The position numbers were made by a program, and so were the translations under genes. Positions 55,201 to 64,000 of a stretch of DNA of 64,000 nt are shown in pieces. Numbering within the stretch: position 1 is the stretch's first letter; the number at the start of each line of letters is the position of its first letter. The notes beneath the pieces are model-generated. The model was not told the origin of the DNA and searched no databases. It was given only the letters and a program-made list of their open reading frames with translations. This stretch comes from Corticium candelabrum (lineage: Eukaryota; Porifera; Homoscleromorpha; Homosclerophorida; Plakinidae): positions 14,698,817-14,762,816 of the forward strand of contig NC_085085.1 in the NCBI RefSeq assembly GCF_963422355.1, in the 5' to 3' direction.

Positions 55201-58200
55201 ATACAGATTCAAGATTAGAAAGTGGTTGTCTGTGGATTAGAATTTATGACTTTGCTGGTCAACCCCTCTATTATAATTCACACTTCTCCTTCATGGTTGA
55301 TCGTGGAATCTATCTTATTGTGCATAATCTGAAGGATGATCTCAACACTCGTACTGTTGTTCAGGTTGGTCGAGACAGTCAGAACTATTCCATTCCACAA
55401 GAGACAAGTTATACCAATTTGGAATATATCAAGAATTGGGCATCAGCAGTTTCTGCAACTTGCCCTGTTTTGTCTGAGCAAACAACAAAATCCATATTTT
55501 TGGTGGTTGGCACTCACTATGATGAAATTAGGAAATTACATCAAAGCATTGGAGACCGAATGCAGTTTCTCACTGCTAGAGAACAGTTAATCCGGCATGA
55601 AATTGAATCAGCCCCACTATCACGGCATTTTTGTGAGCCATTTTTCTATATTGACAATACACAATCACATGATGAAGATAAGGCAGAATTAGATGCTCTA
55701 AGGAGCAAAATTGTTGAGTTAGCAGAAAGTGATTGGCAAGATGGCGAGTGCAAGCTGGGCAGTGAAGTTTCCTTGCCTTACTCTTGGCTAAGGTTTGAAG
55801 TGGAGCTCTACCAGGAAGCAGCTGTGAATCCTAGACCGTATCTTTTGTATGATGAGGCAATAGAGAGAGCTTCTCAATGTTTGAATAAGCGGTACTCTGT
55901 TGATGAGGTCACTGCGCAATGTAACTCTATGCTGGAATTTTATGATCGTCTTGGTGTTTTGATGTGGTTTCAATCCGAAGGGTTGAAAAACTATGTTCTG
56001 ATTGATCCACAACGGGTCCTCAATTTGTTTAAGCGAGTTATCAGTCTGGAGCCACATTTTAGTAAACAGCAGACAATGAAAGACTTTTGGGAAAAGTTAA
56101 GACGTAGCGGTGTGATTGAACGACAAGACCTAAACCTGATGTTGAATGATGCTGTAACCAAGGAAAATGAATTAATGGTGGAGAGAAGAAAAAATATGGG
56201 ACTCACAGCTGAATTACCTGCAGGATCTGACAAGTCTGATGAGCGCAAAGAATTCTTTTTCTTAATGCTACAAAGGTTTTATCTGCTGGTTCCCTACATT
56301 ACCAAAAGTAAAAGCTACCACTCTACTGGTTGTTACAGACGACTGCTGATTCCATCAATGATCACATGGAATCCCCCTTTGCATATGTTTTGTGTTTATC
56401 CTTCTGATGCTCCGAGCATTTTGCTTTCTTCAAGTCATCAGATTGTACCAGATGCTTTGTTTAATCGGCTTGTAGCTTTTTGTGTTTGGCGCTACCCCTT
56501 ATGTCCTCAGGTATATCGCTATTTTGCAAGGCTCCACGTTGATGAAAATCATGATCTTCTGCTGTTCAATCGGACAGTAGAGAGTGAACATGAATCTGGA
56601 AAGATTAAACTAGTGATGCATAGATTGGATGACAAGTCAAAGATGACTGACCCAAATTTGTGCAGTCAAGCTTTGCGCTATGTTGTTGATTCTATTGCTG
56701 AAGTTCGAAACCAAAGGATGCACGGACTACGGTTTACACTTCAAGGAGAAATAATACAAGATGGCTATGAAACAGTGAAACCAGTCTTCAATGGTAATTG
56801 TAGACATTGTCAAGAGTCATGTGGTGAAGCAGAATGCATTGACCACATAGCTCAACATTTGAGTGAAAGTGTTGAAAATGGACAAATTACGAATAAAGTT
56901 CATAACGGATGTCAAGCGCGTGTCACTAGTGCATTTGCTCAGCGTTTGTGGTTTTGTCGCTGGCTGCATCAAGAGAAGGCTAATGTTAGTTGCCAAATAT
57001 TAAAGTTAATTGATTGAATGAGGAAATTGTGTGCAGAAGAGAATTATCATTTGTGTTGTTTTAGTGTGCACCTACAATCACCGAGGCTGGTGTACAACCT
57101 GATGATGTCGATGACGCTATCAAAGTACTTTCAAATTCTGATTCCAAGTTTATTGATAAGAAGGATGAGCAACACTACAAAGTCGTGATTGACTCCCGTC
57201 TTGATCTTAGTTGTTTATTGGAAGAAGATGGTTGTGTGTATCAGTATCAATGGTTCAGAGCAGGTACACCACTACAGAATGAAAACAAGCACTTTTACAG
57301 GATTGACAAGTTTCAGAAAGGTACACATAGTGGTATCTATACATGCAAAGTTACATGTATGGATGAGATGAAGTTCTATGGGCCTCTGTTGCTTCAAGCC
57401 AAACCTAAGCGAGGTTTGTTTGTTAATATAATGTACTGAATGCTTTGTGATTTGTTTGTATATTCTCAGACCACAAGCTCTGTTGTTCTATTAAGGCTGT
57501 AGTCCACGTTGATGGAAAGCTAATTCAACGGCGAAAATCTGTGTCTCTTGGCCATTGTTTTCGGATGAGGGTTGAGATTGAACCATCAGAGATGGCAAAG
57601 AGCGAAGGTCTGCGGTTGCAGTATAAGTGGCAGCAAAATGGCAAGGACATCCCAAATGCCACCAATAAAGAATTGTGTATTGAGCATGTACAGGATTTCC
57701 ATGAAGGTGTTTACCGCTGCCAAATTTTGGAGGAAGGTATAAGCAACGATGACGAATCAGATGAGTATTCTGAAAATTTTGAATTACACATGGCATCACC
57801 GGGTGAGACAGCAGGTATTTGGCTATTTGCTGGACATCTAGTACGTTGTGTTTGGTAATAGACTGGCATGAAGATCCTCACTGGAGAGATCAGGCTAAGC
57901 TATACAGACAAAAGCAAGATCGTGGTAATGTGCTAATCAAGAGTTTTATGACCATAATTTAGTAGTTTGTGAATTACAGTACAATCGCGCAAAGATGACA
58001 CTGATTGTCGACAAGGTAGAATGTTGCAGTAAATTTTGTGATAATTTTTGTATTTCGATAATTCTGTTTTCTTATATTGTGCAGCTACAGACAAGGTGGC
58101 TTTATTGATTGGAAACTTTAAGTATGAAAAAATGCCAATACTGATCTCTCCGGAAAACGATGTGGCTAGAATTTCTAGTCTCCTCAAGCAACTGGGTTTC

Positions 58201-59919
58201 AAAGTTCTTACATACGTCAATCTTAACTTTTTTGACATGATTCATGTCTTACGGATGTTCTGTGAAATGATTCACAATGGAGTGTATGCTCTAATGTACT
58301 TTGCTGGGCATGGTATTGAGTATAATAATGAGACATACATACTGCCAATTGATGGTGATGATATCCAACAACCAATAGTTGGTTTTCGTGAAAGAGCAAT
58401 TGAGTATGAAATGCAGATGAGAGAGGCACGGCTAAGTGTTCTTCTTTTGGACTGCTGTAGAACTAGGTATGTAGGATAGAAATAATTAGTAGTGGTTATT
58501 GATTTATTAGTAATGGTTAAGGGATTGATTACATCTGTTATTGATAGACCTCGTTCTAGTTTGGGGAAATGCCGATGCTCTTTACCTTCATTAGGAATTG
58601 GATCTTTGATTACTCATTATAGCTGGTGAGACACAGATTTGATGTTTGTCTGAGTTTGGCTGCTTTATTCTCTATTTATTTTGTTAGCTGCTCTATGCAA
58701 TCAGCTTATGAGCCTCGTCCTAGATCACAACCTAACACTTCTATTTGCAGCAATTATGCTAATCAGTTGATCAAATCACTACAAGAACTGAAGGAATCTA
58801 AAGATTATCAGACTGTGCTAGATGTTTTCACCAAAGTAAACGAAGGCAAGTTATTGATGTATTGGTATTGATTTGTGGATAATGTGTAAACACACATGTG
58901 CATGCATCTACATTTGATTTAACATTTAAGTAATAATTCTAGGTCATCACAACATGCAGCATTACAGTACTTAGAAGTTTCATAAAGTCATGTCTTCTGT
59001 CTGGACAGCCAGTACAAAGAGTGTTGTTTTGAAAAGTGTTAATTAATTAATTAACGTCAATGACTAGCATTGCATTTACTCTGTGAGATGTTAGAAACAT
59101 TTTGTTGCTTAGAAGTTGGTAAGCAGAGGAAAGCTATGCAAAGTATGGTGTGGCAGGTGCCACAAAGGAGGGATCACATAGTGGAGAACTTGTCTCTGGC
59201 AGATGAGGTCAATGCATCCAGCAAACCTGCAAGGGAAAACACTCAAATCATCAAGAAAGTTTACTCACGTATATTTTAGCTTTAGATTTATTAATAGGTT
59301 TTAATATTAATTACTCTGGTTTTTCTATATGGTTGCAACAGCCATTTCTTCAGTGTTTGAGTACATCAGTGGCTTTCGCGTGGAACTGCATTGTGCACAT
59401 TGGCTCTGTAATGTCTTGCTGATTGGAGCTCGAATTCTACATAGAGATGGTCATGATGCAGGTATTGAATTGCAGTTTTGTTCCTGTGGAGATGAAGTAA
59501 GTGGACATCATGTAACGTATTGAGATGGTTAGATGCATAAGTATTGTGTTAATTAATTAACTCTAACATAGATTGGGATTGAATCTACAAAACTGGATAT
59601 TGATGAATATAAAATGGTTCATGAAACATTGGAAAACTGTCAGTCTGTGGCTGCACTGGCAAAGTGCCGACATTTTAGGAAGGTTTCCAACATTCAGTTG
59701 GCAACTGTATGTCTGAATTAATGTTCGATCTTCTTGAGATTATGTGTTGATATTAATACTGTTTTGCAGAGCAATCTTCTTCCAATTGAATTGCACATAG
59801 ATGGTATAGGACAAAAGAGTTTCAACTTTGACATTTCATCTGTTACTGATTATACAAGGTCATCTTACCAACATGGCAAGAAGATCAAAGCATGTGACAG
59901 TCATTGCTGTCCTGTTTAG
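52277..59919 (+). CDS. MALT1-type paracaspase fused to a ROC-COR (ROCO) GTPase
   Basis: Seventeen predicted exons splice into one frame of about 1,795 residues. Exons 1-3 (52277-52301, 52363-52482, 52548-52703) form a death-domain-like helical region. Exons 4-5 (53780-54061, 54111-54365) are two Ig domains, including GEAEQSFVIRSLHVLNEGQY. Exon 6 (54430-56984) alone encodes the GTPase: P-loop VGKDRAGKTS near residues 339-348, STAGIDV, DFAGQ, FLVVGTHYDE, then COR with LPYSWLRFEVELY. Exons 7-8 (57065-57413, 57470-57802) are two more Ig domains. Short linkers (57862-57924, 57980-58015) lead to exon 11 (58085-58466), the paracaspase: DKVALLIGN, YFAGHG (His about 1467) and LLLDCCRTR (Cys about 1516). 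Exons 12-17 to 59919 match the rest of the protease and the MALT1 C-terminal Ig. The exon 13 donor is GC. MALT1 normally has no GTPase. Confidence 0.88.
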
Positions 59920-60209
59920 ACTAAAAGAGAAGTAAATTTTAGCTGGGAATACGTAGCGATAACTATTGCTTGTGGCCATTACTTAGTGTTCACTATTTAG
60001 AAATTAGGTACTGGTGGCCACACGTTTTTAGCAGCGTTGTTATGATATTCAGTGGAAATATGGGTATACGCGCGTGCGTATATTTTGTAACACCATATAG
60101 CTAGACGTTGTGCCCTAGCTGTGCACGTTCACGATAATCACAAGTAATGGTGTAACCAAAAACAAGTGGGTGCGGTTAATAGCGTGCGTTTGGGCATTAT
60201 GTAGGCATT

Positions 60210-62701
60210 ATGTCGATGTGCGAAGAACGTTACGGCAGCGGCTCCGTGTCGCATCGCTACACTGCTAACAAGGAGCAGCAATTCGAGAAACGTTTGTTGC
60301 AACATTCTACTTATTTTGCAATAAGAAAATTCTTTCTGGTAAGAAATGCTGGACTAGCTTGTAATATTGTAGCTAATTTAATGGTTTTTTACTCAAGTCA
60401 GCTTTTCTTCCTCATGGCTATCCAGACAGCGTGAGTTCTGACTACTTGGCTTATCAAATATGGGACACTGTTCAGGTACAATTTTTGGTAGAATGTTCTA
60501 AGAAATTTTATAGAAATGTTAGTACACTAATTAATTAAACTACTAACATTGTGTGACGCTGATAATGGTGAGAGGATAACTCGGTGAATGCTGTTGAAAT
60601 TTTTGCAAATATTGAGAAGGTTAACTAATACAGATGAGAAGTATAGCATCACGATTGATCAGATATTAGCATCATAGATACAACAGTTTGCTGTAATATG
60701 GTTGGGTTGACTAATTAATGAATATGGCGATTTTCATTTGCATGAATGATTTCGTTTAGTGTTTGTTTGCTTTGCTTGGTGACTTGCTGGACTGTTTGCT
60801 TGCCTTTTTGGTGATTTATTATTACAGATTTAATTGTATGGATCAGTTAAATTTGATTGCCTGTCTCTTTGTGATTGCACTTGGTTTGGTAATTTATCAA
60901 TGGTGAAACTTAATTGTAGGCATTTTGCTCTTCAATTACTGGCACACTTGCTACTCATGCAGTACTGAAAGGTGCTGGAGTTGGAGATGGAAGTGCCTCT
61001 GTGTTGGCAGCCACAATGACATGGCTACTTCGAGGTTAACACACCGTATCGTTGTTGTCGTGTTTTGTAACTGATAGGTTATGTGATATATTGAAGATGG
61101 TACAGGTATGGTAGGGAGGATAGTGTTTGCTTGGTTGAAAGGGTAAAGTCAGGCATAGTCGTCTGATGTCTGTTTGAGTGCAACTAAATGTGTTGATGTG
61201 TAGATCAAGTCTAGATTGTGACGCTAAGAAATGGAGGTGTGCCTGTGTGACTGCATGTTTAGCTAGTGTATGGTTTAGTTAATTAATGACTGGATGACTT
61301 TTAGACTCTTTGCTGATATTCTCAACGACATTGCTATCTGTTTGGATCTTGTTGCTCCACTTCTTCCTTCATACTTTGTGGCGATTGTTTGTGTCTCTAG
61401 CATATCGAAAGTAAGAATATGAAGTGATTTACCATACAATTACAATTACAAACAGTGATGTTTCTATAATTTTAGTATGCTCCTGTGCAACAGTTTGGGA
61501 CTTTTGTGGAGATTAACACTTTTATTGATAATTTAATAGTTTTAAACATTCGTTAGACTTTTAAATATCTTGAATTGCTGTTATGTAATTTTTTAGAAAC
61601 TAGTAAGTTTTTTACTTTTGGATGTCGTAGCAACCCGAAGGCATATTTTACTATATCAGATACTACACAAATTTGAGGCAATTAAAGTCTTAAGGAACAT
61701 TTTAAGCTCATCTAGCTGGATGTTTCCACAAGGCTTCTCAACTTTTAATTAAGAATTAAGATACATAAATCTGGTCACTTGAACGTATTACTCGTAGGCA
61801 ATGTGAACAGCTCTAACAGTCATTCGAATGTTATCTAAAGTTGTTCATGTAACAACACCAACGGTGTGCATAGTGAACAAGGGAAATCTACTGTGCTTAA
61901 TGGCTTGACTGTTGAAATACTGCTAGTATTATCGTTGACAATCTAATCTTTTCTAACTCACATATCAAAGGCGGGAGACAATACAGTGGTTAAATAGTTC
62001 TGATTAGCTATATATCCATTACTTCATATTAGAATGGAGCTCCAGACTTATGACTGCATTTCAGACTATTTCGTTGGTAGTGCATGATAGCGTAGTAAAC
62101 TAGCTTTGTTGTGTGTGGTCGAAGCCATGCTTTACTGTACCTCATGAGATGTACGTTTGAACTGTTTAGTCTATTGTTGGTGTTGCTGGTGGATCGACTC
62201 GTGCTGCTCTGACTCAACATCAAGCCAAACAGAATAACATGGCTGACGTGTCAGCCAAAGATGGCAATCAAGAAACATTGGTGAATTTGACTGCACTATT
62301 GGTTGGCTTAGTCATGATGCCGTCGGTGGCAGGCAATTTGCTGTAAGACTTGCAACAAGTCAGCATGTTTACGAATAGGTATAACTTGTATGTATGGTAC
62401 AGGTTGACTTGGATTCTCTTTGTGTGTTTTACTGGCTTGCATTTGTTTGCTAATTTCAAGGCTGTTTCCTCTGTTGTCATGAGCACATTGAACACATCAA
62501 GACTACAGATTGTTGTCAATCACTATCTTGAGACTGGAGAGATTGGATCACCAGAATATGTTAACCAGCAAGAGTCCGTCTTTCTAGGTATATATTAAGA
62601 ATCATAGACTAGGATTTAGATTTGTGATATGGTATCTGTTTGTTGTTGTTGTGTGTGTGTGCATAGCAAAAAAGAAGAAGCATGTGTGTGTGTGCGCGCG
62701 T

Positions 62702-62764
<63 letters not shown>

Positions 62765-63715
62765 AATTAATCAATGATTTAGATGTTATTTGAAAGAGAC
62801 AAAGATTTGATGGCTGATCCATTTGATGTACAATTTATTTATTGTCACATTTTTTCTAAATGTACAGAAGCTAATTTTGAAATTGTGTGTCTGCAAGAAT
62901 TATTATTTATACTGTAGCCATTGTTCAGGCATGTTATTTTATCAGTTTTAGCTTGAATGTTGTTGAGTTTTTCTGCTCACTTTCGAGTAGATGACATTTG
63001 ACCTTTAGGTTGGCCAAGAATCGGTTCTATTAACATTGGAGTTCCTTTTGGGTCAGTCGTTGCAAGTGTGGCCGACTTGAATTCTTTACTACATTCCAAC
63101 TCTAATGACAAATTTATTCTAAACATCAAAAGGTCTAGCATAAGGGTTACGTTACATGTTGATGCTGTCGATCAAGACATAATTCAATGCTGCTACCAGG
63201 CTGCTGTAGTGAGAGCTATCTTATGCGGAGTAAATGCAACAGCAAACAGTAGAACAAATGTCAGCTGGTAAATTCAAAACAGAAGCTGTCATCTAGTTAA
63301 CTGTATTTTGTCTTGTGCAGGCTACAGCCGCTGACTTACTTCAAAAGATGAAACTACTGATGAAATCAGGTGAGACTGTGCAACTTGTTTGGCATACAAT
63401 ATATTTCAATATTATTTAGTTAACATTGTATGGGCTGCATTATATGAACAATTTTTGTCTCTTTGTTATGTTAGCACTTTATTGAAACTGACTCGTTATG
63501 TTTAAATTGATTTGTGTATTATGTATGGAGATGGTGGCCACTTATCATCTAGCGATGCCTTGAAGCTGGTGCATCTGTCACACAAGTACACACAAGTTGC
63601 TAGTGATGAATTTTTGCATCTCCTGTCAACTCGTGGATGGATATTTTCACCTTCGTTGTTGGGGGCTGATGAATGGAGATGTTCCTGGAGCCGAGCAGGA
63701 GTCAAGGTGGATTAA
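60210..63715 (+). CDS. RUSF1: RUSF1 (RUS1 family, DUF647, C16orf58)
   Basis: Multi-pass membrane protein of the root-UVB-sensitive family; its biochemical role is poorly known. Starts MSMCEERYGSGSVSHRYTAN at 60210. Family signatures follow in order: VSSDYLAYQIWDTVQ (near 60430-60475), FCSSITGTLATHAVLKGAGV (near 60920-60980), AATMTWLLR, LFADILNDIAICLDLVAPLL (near 61310-61370), VGVAGGSTRAALTQHQAKQN and NMADVSAKDGNQETLVNL (62170-62290), a hydrophobic segment LTWILFVCFTGLHLFANFKA (62400-62460) and GRIGSINIGVPFG-like sequence near 63010. The last exon ends GADEWRCSWSRAGVKVD, matching the conserved D-E-W-R-x-x-W end. Exon edges in the middle are approximate. A CA microsatellite sits in a late intron at 62703-62763. 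Confidence 0.93.
62703..62763. repeat. (CA)n microsatellite in RUSF1 intron
   Basis: About 60 bp CA run preceded by a short TG/CG stretch. Confidence 0.96.
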
Positions 63716-63915
63716 CAACACAGTAATAACAATAACTGATTAGGGTGCTGGCTGACACACCAACTGACCAAAAATTCACTAATTAAACTCTGATGGCGTT
63801 GTATTATTGTCTGTAGTTCATTTTCTTAAATACTTATAAAAAGTTTTAATAGCATTTGCACCATGTGATTGAAAGTGTGTGCGCGCATTTAACGTCCGGA
63901 GCTCCGGGGGCAAAT

Positions 63916-64000
63916 ATGGCTGATGGTCGTGAGTGTTTCTTTACAGAAGCAGCGTACGAACAATACAGCTTGGCTTCAAATGTTTATGTTAGGCTTTCAA
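63916..64000 (+). CDS. start of an unidentified gene, cut by the window end
   Basis: A short frame from ATG at 63916 (MADGRECFFTEAAYEQYSLA) runs to the end of the window. A GC-rich, promoter-like stretch (gtccggagctccgggggc) precedes it, 200 bp after the RUSF1 stop. Too little is present to name a family or to be certain it is coding. Confidence 0.35.
   Translation, partial: MADGRECFFTEAAYEQYSLASNVYVRLS

Noticed and set aside
54498-57017. ROC-COR exon as a stand-alone single-exon gene
   Set aside because: The frame extends upstream to a splice acceptor at 54429 and leaves through a donor at 56984, both phase-compatible with neighbouring Ig exons. A separate gene is less likely but remains the key alternative to test.

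Overview
The window is nuclear DNA from an animal, most likely an early-branching marine invertebrate such as a sponge. The evidence is intron-rich genes with short GT-AG introns, a LIM-homeobox gene, tyrosine-kinase-like and MALT1-like genes, SR-protein splicing factor genes, and AT-rich spacers full of dinucleotide repeats, small inverted-repeat elements and decayed retroelements. The phylum is an inference. No prokaryotic operons, CRISPR arrays or rRNA genes are seen.

Layout. 0.6-5.1 kb: three tandem genes for secreted ependymin-like proteins (+). 5.3-5.5 kb: a small inverted-repeat element. 5.8-9.3 kb (-): a TBC-domain-like gene immediately downstream of SPRING (C12orf49), with PLGRKT (+) leaving from the same promoter gap. 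10.5-20.2 kb (-): RNFT-type RING/transmembrane ubiquitin ligase, whose 7 kb intron is filled with retroelement copies ending in (GACA)n and a nested transposase fragment. 20.4-23.7 kb (+): SBDS. 24.8-27.4 kb (-): RFC2. 27.6-31.9 kb (+): a small coiled-coil protein resembling CENP-Q, with a LINE/SINE composite in an intron. 32.0-37.4 kb (+): a receptor-like tyrosine pseudokinase. 37.6-39.8 kb (-): STRAD, also a pseudokinase. 40.5-42.2 kb (+): intronless acyloxyacyl hydrolase (AOAH). 42.7-49.0 kb (+): an SR splicing factor with three inverted-repeat elements in one intron. 49.7-51.6 kb (-): LHX1/5-type LIM-homeobox gene. 52.3-59.9 kb (+): a MALT1-type paracaspase with a ROC-COR GTPase embedded in it. 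60.2-63.7 kb (+): RUSF1. 63.9 kb (+): start of another gene.

The main discovery candidate is the 52.3-59.9 kb gene. Splicing 17 predicted exons by hand gives one uninterrupted frame of about 1,795 residues in the order death domain, Ig, Ig, ROC-COR GTPase, Ig, Ig, paracaspase with intact His/Cys dyad, C-terminal Ig-like region. This joins the core scaffold protease of the CARD-BCL10-MALT1 pathway to a ROCO-type GTPase. Whether it has been described elsewhere cannot be checked here.

Most genes are unrelated housekeeping or signalling genes. Several are head-to-head over short gaps (SPRING/PLGRKT, RNFT/SBDS, RFC2/CENP-Q-like), suggesting shared promoters. All exon boundaries are hand predictions from splice signals, reading frame and recalled family sequences; none is supported by transcripts.
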